Notes: generated from the sequence alone by a model not told the origin. 64,000 nt of DNA from JAYODW01 sp038116745 (GCA_038116745.1 JAYODW010000015.1:26329-90328); one strand, 5' to 3'; counted from the first letter of the stretch, positions 54,000-62,671 are shown. Made by a program: numbers and translations.

Positions 54000-54653
54000 G
54001 TGCCGCGCAGGGAAATCCGTTTGCGCAGCGGACGCGACGAAATCGCCACCCGCGCGGCGCGGCTGCTCGTCGAGGGCGCGCCGGATTTCGAGACTGCGCG
54101 CCGCAAGGCCCTGTATGGCGAGATCGCGCGCGCCGCAGAGGAGGGGCCGGACAATCTCAGCATCTTCATTGAGCTGGCGCGATACCTGAACCTGTTCCAC
54201 TACACGTCTCAGCTGGAGCACATCACACTACTCCGAACGCGCGCCCTGCGCGTGCTGCAGCGCCTGGCCAGGTTTTCCGCGACACTCTGCGGCCCCACCT
54301 GGTACGGAACGGCCCTGCCTGGGAACAGCATCAACCTCCACGTACGTCTTGATGAGGTTGAAGTTCTCTCAAGGTTCTTCATAGAGCACGGGGTGAACTA
54401 TCAGCTGGGCGAGGCTGTCTTCAAGTTCAGCGCGAAGCTCACGCGGGCCGTTCCCGTTTTCCTGATCGAAGCGGAGAGCTCACCCTGCGCGATCGCTTTA
54501 TTCCAGACACACGGCAATCTTTCTCATCCTCTGAGCAGCCTTGACAGCCGTCCCGTAAAGCGTGCCACCCAGCAGGCCCTTGCCGACCTGATTGAATCCA
54601 GAGCCCTGTTCCCACCCGAGGTCGAGCGTCTGCTGCGCGCGCGCTCACCGTGA
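54000..54653 (+). CDS. Uncharacterised nucleotidyltransferase-like protein
   Basis: 217 residues from a GTG at 54000, ten bases after mrcA, with its stop overlapping priA. The frame is open further upstream, but only as antisense-free overlap with mrcA. The N-terminal helix has the D-F/Y-x-x-A-R/K-R-K-A pattern (PDFETARRKALYG), then a helical segment and a beta core with GTALPGNSINLHVRLDE. That resembles a family of small proteobacterial proteins with a degenerate nucleotidyltransferase core, sometimes misnamed MurC-like. I see no intact catalytic G-S-x-x-x-x-x-D-x-D motif, so activity is doubtful. The function is unknown. Confidence 0.62.
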   Translation: MPRREIRLRSGRDEIATRAARLLVEGAPDFETARRKALYGEIARAAEEGPDNLSIFIELARYLNLFHYTSQLEHITLLRTRALRVLQRLARFSATLCGPTWYGTALPGNSINLHVRLDEVEVLSRFFIEHGVNYQLGEAVFKFSAKLTRAVPVFLIEAESSPCAIALFQTHGNLSHPLSSLDSRPVKRATQQALADLIESRALFPPEVERLLRARSP

Positions 54654-56881
54654 GCAGTTCGTCAGCGCAAAAGTCCGGGCGTTTCACGGATCGAACCGTC
54701 CGTGTCGCGGTCTTTGCCCCGGTCCGGGGTGTGTTCGACTACCTGATCCCGGCCGATCTTGCCGCATCCCAGGCGCCGGCTGGCTGTCGCGTGCTGGTGC
54801 CTTTCGGTACTCAGAATCGTGTTGGCATCATCCTTGGCGAGGCGCAGCCGCAAGGTGATCGGCCACTGAAAAGCTTGCTCCAGCTATTGGACCCGACGCC
54901 TCTGGTCGAGGAAGCTGTTCTCGATCTGGCGCGCTGGAGCGCGGATTACTATCAGCATCCGCTGGGGGATGTGCTATCGGTGTGCTGGCCGGTCACGCTG
55001 CGACGGCCGCGAGCATTGCCGGGCGTCGGCCAGCGTTTCTGGCAGATGACCGCGCGAGGGCGCAGCGAGAGAAATCAACTGAGCGTGACGGCTACCCGCC
55101 AGCAATCCCTGCTTGAGGAGCTGGAAAGCGGTCCCCGATCCGATGCTGAACTCAGCAGCCTGGGACTGGTGTGGCGAGATGCGGCCAGACGCCTGGCTGA
55201 GAGGGGGTGGATTAGCTCCTACCTGTCCGACGAGAACGCTGTCCCGGTAACCGGTAACGGCAGCGGCCCCGGAGTCGAACTGTCGGTGGCACAACACCAG
55301 GCCGTGCAGCAGATCCTCAAAAACCCCGGCAAGTTCAGCGTCACGGCACTGGACGGGGTTACCGGGAGTGGGAAAACAGAAGTTTATCTTTCAGCTATCG
55401 CACAGATGTGCGAGAAAGGCGCGCAAAGCCTCGTTCTTGTTCCCGAAATAGCGCTGACAGAGCAGCTTGTCGGGCGTTTCCGACAGCGTTTCGGCAAACA
55501 GGTCGCGGTCATGCATTCCGCGCTCAGCGAACGCGAGCGCTTCCTTGCGTGGAATCGCTGTCGGCTGGGTCAGGCCAAGATAATGATCGGCACCCGGTCA
55601 GCCGTCTGGGTAAGCATGCAGCAACTCGGGCTCATCATCATCGACGAAGAGCACGATCCTTCCTATAAACAGCAGGACGGTTTCCGCTACTCCGCGCGCG
55701 ATGTCGCGGTCATGCGCGCCAAGCGCGGACACATCCCGATCGTGCTCGGTTCTGCGACGCTTTCTCTGGAAACGCTGGCTAACGTCCAGCGTGGTCGCTA
55801 TCAGCTGACGCAGTTGTTACACCGCGCCCGGGCGCAGCCCGTTCCGCAGCCGCGATGTATTGATATCCGGGGCCAATCGCTCAGGGCGGGGCTCGGCCCG
55901 ACGGCTTTGGCTGCTGTCGAGGCGCATCTGTCCCGAGAGCAACAGGTTCTGCTGTTCCTGAATCGCCGCGGTTATTCGCCCGTCCTTTTCTGCCGCGCAT
56001 GCGGCTCTCTGTGGCGGTGTGATCGCTGTGATGCCGGCCTGGTACTGCATAAACAGGAACGTGCGGCGCGATGCCATCACTGCGATCGACGCCTCCCGAT
56101 GCAACGCGGACCCCGCTGTTGCGAACAACCCGAGCTGGCGCTGCTTGGCCAGGGAACCGAACGCCTCGAGGAAGAAATAGCAGAGCTTTTCCCCCGGCAT
56201 CAGATCTGTCGACTCGACCGCGATACCGCGCATAACAGCAGTACCGTGTCTGCCACGTTGGAAACCATCGACACCGGCGACGTCGACATCATCGTCGGGA
56301 CGCAGATGATCGCTAAAGGTCTCGATTTCTCGCGAGTCACGCTGGTCGTGATCGTTGACGCCGACAGTCGTTTGTATTCCCTTGATTTCCGCGCGGAGGA
56401 ACGGCTTGCTCAGTTGATCGTGCAGGTCTCTGGTCGCAGTGGCCGTGGCGAGGCGCCAGGTGAAGTCCTGATCCAGACCCTCCAGCCAGACCACCCTGCG
56501 TTGAGACGAATCGTGGAAGGTGGTTACCACGCCTTCGCCGAAGCTGCACTGCTCGAGCGTCGTGAAGCCCGATTGCCTCCCTTCCAGGCCATGGCCATCC
56601 TCCGCGCCGACGCTCGTGACGCGGCGCAGCCGCTGCAGTATCTACGGGCGGTCCGAGAACATCTTGCGGCGCAAGGCCATGCGGGGATGACATGCGGCTA
56701 CCCGATCCCGGCCCTGATGGAAAAACGTGCCGGGCGCCACCGCGCGCTGTTAGCACTCAGCGCCGGCAGCCGGGCAACCCTGACCAACATTCTGCGTCAG
56801 CAGCTCAATTACCTCGACGGGGAGGCACGGAAACACAAAGTCCGCATGGCTCTGGATATCGACCCGCAGGAAGCATTGTGA
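54650..56881 (+). CDS. priA: Primosomal replication restart helicase PriA
   Basis: Restarts stalled replication forks; 743 residues with a GTG start overlapping the previous stop. The 3'-DNA-binding domain is N-terminal. Helicase motifs are GVTGSGKT (236-243), DEEH (332-335), GSATLS and the late TQMIAKGLDFSRVTLV block. Zinc ligands are C448, C451, C457, C460, C475, C478 and then an adjacent pair C490/C491 in place of the usual final C-x2-C. All other motifs look intact. Confidence 0.96.
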   Translation: MSSSSAQKSGRFTDRTVRVAVFAPVRGVFDYLIPADLAASQAPAGCRVLVPFGTQNRVGIILGEAQPQGDRPLKSLLQLLDPTPLVEEAVLDLARWSADYYQHPLGDVLSVCWPVTLRRPRALPGVGQRFWQMTARGRSERNQLSVTATRQQSLLEELESGPRSDAELSSLGLVWRDAARRLAERGWISSYLSDENAVPVTGNGSGPGVELSVAQHQAVQQILKNPGKFSVTALDGVTGSGKTEVYLSAIAQMCEKGAQSLVLVPEIALTEQLVGRFRQRFGKQVAVMHSALSERERFLAWNRCRLGQAKIMIGTRSAVWVSMQQLGLIIIDEEHDPSYKQQDGFRYSARDVAVMRAKRGHIPIVLGSATLSLETLANVQRGRYQLTQLLHRARAQPVPQPRCIDIRGQSLRAGLGPTALAAVEAHLSREQQVLLFLNRRGYSPVLFCRACGSLWRCDRCDAGLVLHKQERAARCHHCDRRLPMQRGPRCCEQPELALLGQGTERLEEEIAELFPRHQICRLDRDTAHNSSTVSATLETIDTGDVDIIVGTQMIAKGLDFSRVTLVVIVDADSRLYSLDFRAEERLAQLIVQVSGRSGRGEAPGEVLIQTLQPDHPALRRIVEGGYHAFAEAALLERREARLPPFQAMAILRADARDAAQPLQYLRAVREHLAAQGHAGMTCGYPIPALMEKRAGRHRALLALSAGSRATLTNILRQQLNYLDGEARKHKVRMALDIDPQEAL

Positions 56882-56986
56882 GGTGCGGGCTGCACACCTG
56901 GTCCTCGCGGGCCGGCGATGGCTGCGGCTAGAATACGCGCCCCCTAAAGCCCCGGGCTCCGCGCCTCACCAACGAGATAGAACGTC

Positions 56987-58744
56987 GTGAAAGATGCAGT
57001 GCGTTCAGCTGTGGACTCCGCGCTCACACGCTTGATCAGCGACGAGCGCCTCCCCGCCGACTGTCTGATCCCGGACTTCCAGGTAGAAGTTCCCAAAAAC
57101 CCCGACCACGGGGACTTCAGCTGCAATATCGCCATGCTGCTCGCCCGCAGCGCCAAGCGACCGCCACGTGAGCTGGCTTCCGACCTGGCTGCCACCTTGT
57201 GCGAAAACCCTGCGTTCAGCGCCGTGAATGTCGCGGGCCCGGGCTTCATCAATTTCGTCTGCGCCGACGCACAGGTATTCGCCGTCGTGCACCAGGTCCT
57301 CAACTCCGGGGCGGCCTACGGGCGCTCCGATGCCGGCAGCGGGCGCCGGGTGCAGGTTGAATTCGTCTCCGCGAACCCGACCGGACCGCTGCATATCGGG
57401 CACGGCCGGGGAGCGGCTATCGGCTCCGCGGTCGCCGCGCTCCTCGAGGCGACAGGCCACTCGGTCACACGGGAGTACTACGTCAATGACGCTGGGCGTC
57501 AAATGGACATTCTCGCGCTGAGTGTCTTTTTGCGCCGCATGGAACTTTCTGGTCTCCCCGTAGAGCTGCCGCCCAATGCATACCAGGGCGATTACATCCT
57601 TGAAATCGCCCAGCAAATCGAGCCGGAGATTGTCACCGAAGACCTCGGACGACGCTGGCAGGACTGGGTGGTTTCTGCCAAGAGCCAAACCGAGGCCGAC
57701 GATGAAGCCACGCTTGACGTTCTAATCGCCGGAGCCCGACAAGTGCTGGGCGATGAATCTTTCCGACAGATCCGTCGGGTCGCCAAAGAATCGATCCTGC
57801 AGGGGATCAGATCCGATCTTGCGCATTTTGGCGTTGAATTTGACGTCTGGTTCTCAGAAGAGTCCCTGTCTGACCAGCACAAAGTTGAGCATGCAGTAGC
57901 CGCGCTCGAAGACCGCGGCTATCTATTCAACGACGGCGGTGCGAAGTGGTTCCGCTCAACCGACTTCGGCGACGAAAAAGACCGGGTGGTGGTAAGGGAA
58001 AACGGTTCGATTACCTACTTCGCCTCCGACATCGCCTACCACTTGGACAAATTTACGCGCGGCTTTAGTGAAGTCATCAATATCTGGGGCGCCGACCATC
58101 ATGGCTATGTCGCTCGCGTCAAAGCGGCCCTCAGCGCTCTGGGACTCGATCCTGGCCGGCTGGAGGTTCTGCTCGTCCAATTCGCTGCGCTGGTGAGAGG
58201 CGGTGAGCACGTTGCGATGTCTACCCGTTCCGGCGAGTTTGTTACCCTCAGCGACCTGGTAAACGAAGTCGGGCCGGACGCCGCGCGGTTTTTCTACGTG
58301 ATGCGACGATCTGATCAGCATCTCGAATTTGACCTCGATCTCGCGACCTCGCAGAACAACGAAAACCCGGTTTACTACGTGCAGTACGCCCACGCACGCA
58401 TCGCGAGCGTGTTCCGGCAATGCGAGCAACGCGGCCTACCGATTGGCACGCTCGCGTCAAGCAACAGCAGCGCCCTGGGGCAACCCGCGGAACGGCGACT
58501 GGCTTTCTTGCTGTGGCAGTATCCCGAGCTGCTGCTTACCGCCTCCCAAGGACGTGAGCCTCATCTGGTCACCCAGTTCCTCAGGGATCTCGCAACGGAG
58601 TTTCATGGCTACTACAACGGCACGAAGATCCTGGATGAAGATATCGAAGTGCGCACCGCCCGCCTGGCACTGATCAGGGCAACCCAGCAGGTGCTGGCCA
58701 ACGGACTGCAGCTTCTCGCAATCTCTGCACCAGAAGAAATGTAG
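56987..58744 (+). CDS. argS: Arginine--tRNA ligase
   Basis: Class I synthetase; 585 residues with a GTG start. The HIGH motif is in SANPTGPLHIGHGRGAAIG. The KMSKS position is replaced by the MSTRSGEF form often found in ArgRS. The N-terminal Add1 domain and the C-terminal DALR anticodon-binding domain (QYAHARIASVFRQ onward) are present. It is followed after nine bases by a SPOR-protein gene, the usual argS-ftsN-like pairing. Confidence 0.97.
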   Translation: MKDAVRSAVDSALTRLISDERLPADCLIPDFQVEVPKNPDHGDFSCNIAMLLARSAKRPPRELASDLAATLCENPAFSAVNVAGPGFINFVCADAQVFAVVHQVLNSGAAYGRSDAGSGRRVQVEFVSANPTGPLHIGHGRGAAIGSAVAALLEATGHSVTREYYVNDAGRQMDILALSVFLRRMELSGLPVELPPNAYQGDYILEIAQQIEPEIVTEDLGRRWQDWVVSAKSQTEADDEATLDVLIAGARQVLGDESFRQIRRVAKESILQGIRSDLAHFGVEFDVWFSEESLSDQHKVEHAVAALEDRGYLFNDGGAKWFRSTDFGDEKDRVVVRENGSITYFASDIAYHLDKFTRGFSEVINIWGADHHGYVARVKAALSALGLDPGRLEVLLVQFAALVRGGEHVAMSTRSGEFVTLSDLVNEVGPDAARFFYVMRRSDQHLEFDLDLATSQNNENPVYYVQYAHARIASVFRQCEQRGLPIGTLASSNSSALGQPAERRLAFLLWQYPELLLTASQGREPHLVTQFLRDLATEFHGYYNGTKILDEDIEVRTARLALIRATQQVLANGLQLLAISAPEEM

Positions 58745-58753
58745 GTCAGACCG

Positions 58754-59398
58754 GTGCCCGCCCGCGATTACAAAGATGCGCGGTCCCCACGTCCGCGCCA
58801 GCCCCTCCGCCACCCCCCGCGTCAGCCGAGCCAGGGCAGCTGGCTCTCCTTTGTCAGCGGGCTCGGCACCGGCCTTGTCTTGTCACTGGCCCTCTATCTG
58901 TGGGGAGCCCACCTGCCTTTGGCGCAGCTTCGCAGCGCTCTCGGGATAACCTCCCAAGAAGAGAACCAAACGCCGGATAGTGTGACTCCCGTGGAATCCT
59001 CACGCGCAGCACGAGAGAATTTGCTGCCGATCCCCAGCCCTAAGTTCGACTTTTACAAAATCCTGCCGGAAATCGAAGTACCTGTCCCGGATTGGGAGCT
59101 GCCTGAGGACACTTCGTCGACTGAACCCGCGGAACCGACGGAGAGCAGCGGCGCATACATGCTACAGGTCGGATCTTTTAAAAATTTCGGAGACGCAGAC
59201 AGCGTGAAAGCCCGGCTGGCCCTGATAGGGATCACAGCCAATATTCAGCGTGTCGTGATCAACGGACAGGACGTCTGGTTCCGCGTTCACGTTGGACCCA
59301 TGTCCGATGAGCGCGAAGTCCGCAGCACGCGGCTCAAGCTGGTTGAAAACGACCTGGACTTCATACTTCTGCGCATCGGCGGCGGCACTGGCGAATAG
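58754..59398 (+). CDS. SPOR-domain cell division protein (FtsN-like)
   Basis: 214 residues, GTG start. A basic proline-rich cytosolic tail is followed by one transmembrane helix at about 34-55, a disordered periplasmic linker with acidic and Ser/Thr/Pro content, and a C-terminal SPOR domain (YMLQVGSFKNFGDADSVKARLALIG, about 133-210). This is the FtsN architecture and the position after argS fits FtsN, which activates septal synthesis. Low conservation outside SPOR prevents a firm gene name. Confidence 0.85.
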   Translation: MPARDYKDARSPRPRQPLRHPPRQPSQGSWLSFVSGLGTGLVLSLALYLWGAHLPLAQLRSALGITSQEENQTPDSVTPVESSRAARENLLPIPSPKFDFYKILPEIEVPVPDWELPEDTSSTEPAEPTESSGAYMLQVGSFKNFGDADSVKARLALIGITANIQRVVINGQDVWFRVHVGPMSDEREVRSTRLKLVENDLDFILLRIGGGTGE

Positions 59399-59465
59399 CA
59401 CTCGCGAGAGCGCCTGCAAGGGCAGAGGAGCCCCCCCTGAGCAAACGCCGCCAGACGCAGAGAGG

Positions 59466-59539
59466 TGGAGCGGGTGATGGGAATCGAACCCACGCTCTCA
59501 GCTTGGGAAGCTGATGTTCTACCATTGAACTACACCCGC
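59466..59539 (-). tRNA. tRNA-Gly (anticodon CCC)
   Basis: 74-base cloverleaf with encoded CCA. The acceptor is GCGGGTG with CACCCGC, and the D arm contains GTTCAATGGTAGAAC. The anticodon stem CAGC/GCTG encloses TTCCCAA, giving anticodon CCC (reads GGG). The T arm is GTGGG-TTCGATT-CCCAT. It lies opposite the end of the SPOR gene with 67 bases between. Confidence 0.95.
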
Positions 59540-59548
59540 GCGGGGCCC

Positions 59549-59568
59549 CATGTTAAGGCCTTAACATG
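59549..59568. repeat. Perfect 20-base palindrome upstream of tRNA-Gly
   Basis: CATGTTAAGG followed by its exact reverse complement CCTTAACATG, no spacer, ten bases from the 5' end of tRNA-Gly. A GC-rich GGGGCCCCGC block lies between palindrome and tRNA. A TAACAT in the right arm (minus strand) could serve as the -10 with TTCCGG 17 bases upstream. It could be an operator or coincidental. Confidence 0.6.
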
Positions 59569-59739
59569 AAGTCCGGAAGACGGGCAGAGCTCTCAGCCGT
59601 AGCCTGTCCCCCAGGTTCCCCAGCGGATGCTCGACTTGTCCGTACCCCGGTCATAGCGCAGAATTGAACTCGCGCAAGGCTGGAGCGACACCTCGCGCAT
59701 CATTCGGTTTTCAAAAGAGATAACTGCGTCGACCATCGC

Positions 59740-60132
59740 ATGAGCGAGAACAGGCCCACCGTCATGCTCGTGGACGATAGCGCCGCGACTCGCACTTTTT
59801 TTGCCCAGCTCGCGGAAAAGTGCACGTTCGATCTGCACGCATGCGCAGCTGCCGACGAAGCAATCACATTACTCGAAGACCATCTTCCCGACATTATCTT
59901 TCTCAACGTGATGATGCCTGGAAAAGATGGGTACACGTTCCTGCGCGAAGTGCGCACGCGTGGAGCACTCGGAGCTACCCCCGTCGTCATCATTACGTCC
60001 AAAGACTACGCGCAGGACCGCGCAGCGGCGCGCGATCTCGGGGTCAGCGAATTTTTAGCGAAGCCCGTAACCGGACTCGAGATAAAAGCGCTGGTGGACA
60101 AATACTGCTCGCAGTCCGCGGCCCGCGACTGA
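59740..60132 (+). CDS. Stand-alone receiver domain lacking the phosphoacceptor Asp
   Basis: 130-residue single-domain response regulator of the CheY type. The metal-binding acidic pair D12-D13, the conserved Thr (VVIITSKD) and the Lys in LAKPV are all present. The phosphorylation site reads FLNVMMPGKDG, with Asn at 56 where the family has Asp (codon AAC). There is no output domain. It is followed three bases later by a metallo-beta-lactamase-fold gene, so the two probably act together. Phosphorylation by a standard His kinase is unlikely; it may signal by binding or be locked in one state. The ribosome binding site is weak. Confidence 0.88.
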   Translation: MSENRPTVMLVDDSAATRTFFAQLAEKCTFDLHACAAADEAITLLEDHLPDIIFLNVMMPGKDGYTFLREVRTRGALGATPVVIITSKDYAQDRAAARDLGVSEFLAKPVTGLEIKALVDKYCSQSAARD

Positions 60133-60135
60133 ACT

Positions 60136-61041
60136 ATGAAACCCTACTTCCGCTTCTGGGGTGTACGCGGCTCGTACGCCGCCCCGCACAAAACACACCT
60201 CGGCGTCGGGGGCAACACTTCATGCGTGGAGTTCGTTTGCGGCGATCAGATCCTCGTCTGTGATGGCGGCACCGGAATCATTTCCCTTGGTGAGGACCTC
60301 GTGAAGCGGCAGGGACCGCAGGAAATGATGGTCCTGTTCACGCACTACCACTGGGACCATATTTGTGGATTGCCCTTCTTTCAGCCGGCGTTTTCCCCTG
60401 CCTGGAAAATAAAATTCTTCGGCCCGGGAGACTCTGCTGCTGATATCGAGAAACGTTTGTCAGACCAGATGAAAGCCCCTTACTTCCCGGTGGAAACAGA
60501 ATCCTGGGCGGCCGCGACAGAATATGTCGAGGCCCCGGATGGCCGTCTTTCTCACGGCCTTTTTGAGGTCATCCGCTTCGATGTTCATCACCCTGGCGTA
60601 ACCTACGGTTACCGCATTAACGTCGGGGGCAGATCGGTGGTGTATGTCTCGGATAATGAAATTCAGTTTCTGAAAACATCGATTGAAAAGAGAAAAGAGG
60701 AGTTCGAGGCGCATGAACAAGGACTCCTTTCACAGATGATCGATGAACACCGCGAATCCGAGATCGCGCTGTTTCGCGACACCGATATTCTGATCCACGA
60801 CGCGCAGTACACGCCGCATGACTACACGATGAAACGCGGCTGGGGACATTCCTGCTACGTTGAGACGGTAAACCTGGCGATTGATGCCGGTGTGGGCTGC
60901 CTCTATCTCTACCATCACGATCCCAGCTACGACGACGCCAAGATCGCAGCGATCCACGAGGAATGCCTGAGCATAATTCGCGACCGCGGCTCTGACATGG
61001 AATGCCACGTAGCGCGTGAGGGTGACCGCGTCGAGATTTGA
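60136..61041 (+). CDS. MBL-fold metallohydrolase paired with receiver protein
   Basis: 301 residues. The N-terminus FRFWGVRGSYAAPHKTHLGVGGNTSCVEF and the DGGTGI segment are typical of the phosphodiesterase/RNase Z-like MBL branch. HxHxDH is complete: H70, H72, D74 and H75. Later ligands are likely in DVHHPG, SDNE, and the HDAQYT and HSCYVE segments. No signal peptide, so cytosolic. A role hydrolysing a nucleotide or RNA substrate is a family-based guess. It lies 24 bases before trmB. Confidence 0.82.
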   Translation: MKPYFRFWGVRGSYAAPHKTHLGVGGNTSCVEFVCGDQILVCDGGTGIISLGEDLVKRQGPQEMMVLFTHYHWDHICGLPFFQPAFSPAWKIKFFGPGDSAADIEKRLSDQMKAPYFPVETESWAAATEYVEAPDGRLSHGLFEVIRFDVHHPGVTYGYRINVGGRSVVYVSDNEIQFLKTSIEKRKEEFEAHEQGLLSQMIDEHRESEIALFRDTDILIHDAQYTPHDYTMKRGWGHSCYVETVNLAIDAGVGCLYLYHHDPSYDDAKIAAIHEECLSIIRDRGSDMECHVAREGDRVEI

Positions 61042-61065
61042 ACCCGGCGTCACGCCGGCTTCTCC

Positions 61066-61743
61066 ATGACACTTCCCAGGCGCAGCATTCGCAGCTACGT
61101 CATTCGCCAGGGGCGTCTGACTTCTGCACAGGCGCGGGTGCTTGAACACCAGCCGTCTCCTTTTCTGCTGAAACCGCAGACCCTCACCGCGCTGTGCGAG
61201 GCACGAGCGCTGAACAGGCCTCTCTGCCTTGAAATCGGAATCGGCAATGGTGACAACCTCGTCCATCAGGCGCAGAGCACTCCGGCCGGACTGTTCATTG
61301 GCTGCGATGTTCATCGCCCCGGACTGGGGCACGCCCTGCTCTCGGTGGAACACCTGGGGCTGAACAACGCGTACATCGTTGAAGCGGATGTGTTTGAGGT
61401 CTTTGCCGCGTTGCAGCGCCAGAGTCTGGATCGGGTCAGCATGTTTTTCCCTGACCCCTGGCCCAAAAAACGGCACCATAAACGCCGTCTGCTGAATCAG
61501 GCATTTCTGCACGATATGGCTGACAGAATCGCGACTCACGGTCGGTTCTTTTTCTGCACCGACGACGAGGATTACGCAGCGGCGGCGGCCACCGCTATAG
61601 AACAGACCAAGGGCTGGCTAAATCTCGCAGGCGCATCGGCTTATGCGCCGCGACCATTTCAGCGCATCCGCACGCGTTTCGAGCAACGCGCCCGCGCAGC
61701 GGGAAAACCAATCTATGAGCTGGTTGCGGCGCGTACCGCGTGA
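61066..61743 (+). CDS. trmB: tRNA (guanine-N7)-methyltransferase TrmB
   Basis: Methylates G46 of tRNAs; 225 residues. Motifs are the N-terminal IRSYVIRQGRLT, SAM-binding LEIGIGNGDNLV, EADVFEVF, and the FPDPWPKKRHHKRRL block that defines the family. RTRFEQRARAAGKPIYEL is the C-terminal substrate segment. It is convergent with the HAD phosphatase gene, eight bases apart. Confidence 0.95.
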   Translation: MTLPRRSIRSYVIRQGRLTSAQARVLEHQPSPFLLKPQTLTALCEARALNRPLCLEIGIGNGDNLVHQAQSTPAGLFIGCDVHRPGLGHALLSVEHLGLNNAYIVEADVFEVFAALQRQSLDRVSMFFPDPWPKKRHHKRRLLNQAFLHDMADRIATHGRFFFCTDDEDYAAAAATAIEQTKGWLNLAGASAYAPRPFQRIRTRFEQRARAAGKPIYELVAARTA

Positions 61744-61751
61744 TGACAGCG

Positions 61752-62423
61752 CTACGACAGCAGCTCCTCGAACGAGTCGAGACAGCGGTAGTTCTCGCTC
61801 GAAACAGGGTCACCTGCGCTGTCAGGCCGAGCGACAGCAAATAGATACTTCACCCCGAACGCGGCTGCGGTATCGAGTACGGCGTGGTTGTCATCGATAA
61901 GCACGGTGCGCTCTGGATTGAAGTCGGCGCGATCTGACAGCGCGACCCAGAATTCTGGGTCTTCCTTCGCGTAGCCAAGCTCGTGAGAGCTGACAATGTG
62001 CTCAAAAAAACCGGCCAGCTCGGTTCGCTGCATTTTGCGCTCGAGGCTTCGGGGATGCGCATTGGTGGCCAGGATCAGCTGACGCTCCAGAGCGCTCACA
62101 CGGGCCAGAAAATCACGTGCACCTGGTCGCGTCCGGATCCGGGATTCCAGCTCTGCTTCGATCGCAAACAGATCCAGTCCGAACGTCCGGCTCCAGTGCT
62201 CCATGCAGTAGTAGATAAGCGTCCCGCGGGTCTGCTCCAGCTCCACCCGTGTCTGTTCACGCACGGAGTCCACGCTGCTTGCCAGAACCTCCGACCGCAC
62301 CTGCGGCAAGCGTTCGTTCCAGACCAGATGATCGAAACGGAGGTCCAGCAAAGTACCGTCCATGTCGAGCACGACACAGTCCACCGCATCCCAATCTAGC
62401 CGGACTTCCAAAGCGCCTGTCAC
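61752..62423 (-). CDS. HAD-family phosphatase (YrfG/GMP-IMP nucleotidase-like)
   Basis: 223-residue HAD hydrolase with a GTG start. Motif I is DMDGTLLD, nucleophile D20 and acid D22. Motif II is ATNAHP, the motif III Lys is in GYAKEDPEFW, and motif IV is LIDDNHAV. The insertion YYCMEHWSRTFGLDL and the SSHELG and FAVARPDS segments match the YrfG type, which dephosphorylates GMP and IMP. The start overlaps the stop of the upstream cysteine-rich gene by four bases (GTGA). Confidence 0.88.
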   Translation of the reverse strand: MTGALEVRLDWDAVDCVVLDMDGTLLDLRFDHLVWNERLPQVRSEVLASSVDSVREQTRVELEQTRGTLIYYCMEHWSRTFGLDLFAIEAELESRIRTRPGARDFLARVSALERQLILATNAHPRSLERKMQRTELAGFFEHIVSSHELGYAKEDPEFWVALSDRADFNPERTVLIDDNHAVLDTAAAFGVKYLFAVARPDSAGDPVSSENYRCLDSFEELLS

Positions 62424-62671
62424 TCACAGATCTCGCCGAACTTTTCGCACACCCGACGGCATTTGTAGACTCCGCGCGGATCGACGTTGCAGGCCTTACC
62501 CCAGCGCTCGCAGCCTTGCACGCAGCGCGGCTCTGCGGACTGCCCGGCGCCGCCCGTCTTCTCAGGGTCGGGTTGCGCGGCCATCGCTGAGCTGACCAGG
62601 AACAAAGCCAGCATGCTCAGTCGGGCCCGGCGGCTCCGGTGCCGAGGCCTCGGATGGGGCACTTTTTTCAT
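62420..62671 (-). CDS. Small secreted six-cysteine protein with a duplicated motif
   Basis: 83 residues from the ATG at 62671, preceded by GGAG with good spacing; the frame reaches 62710. A basic N-terminus leads to a hydrophobic core and a cleavage site near AMA-AQ, so it is exported. The mature part has six cysteines in two equal units, C50-x3-C54-x6-C61 and C71-x3-C75-x6-C82, with a Glu-Lys/Arg-aromatic-Gly pattern shared by both units. The spacing suggests two disulfide-bonded or metal-binding hairpins. I do not recognise the family. The stop overlaps the HAD gene start, so expression is linked. Confidence 0.72.
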   Translation of the reverse strand: MKKVPHPRPRHRSRRARLSMLALFLVSSAMAAQPDPEKTGGAGQSAEPRCVQGCERWGKACNVDPRGVYKCRRVCEKFGEICE

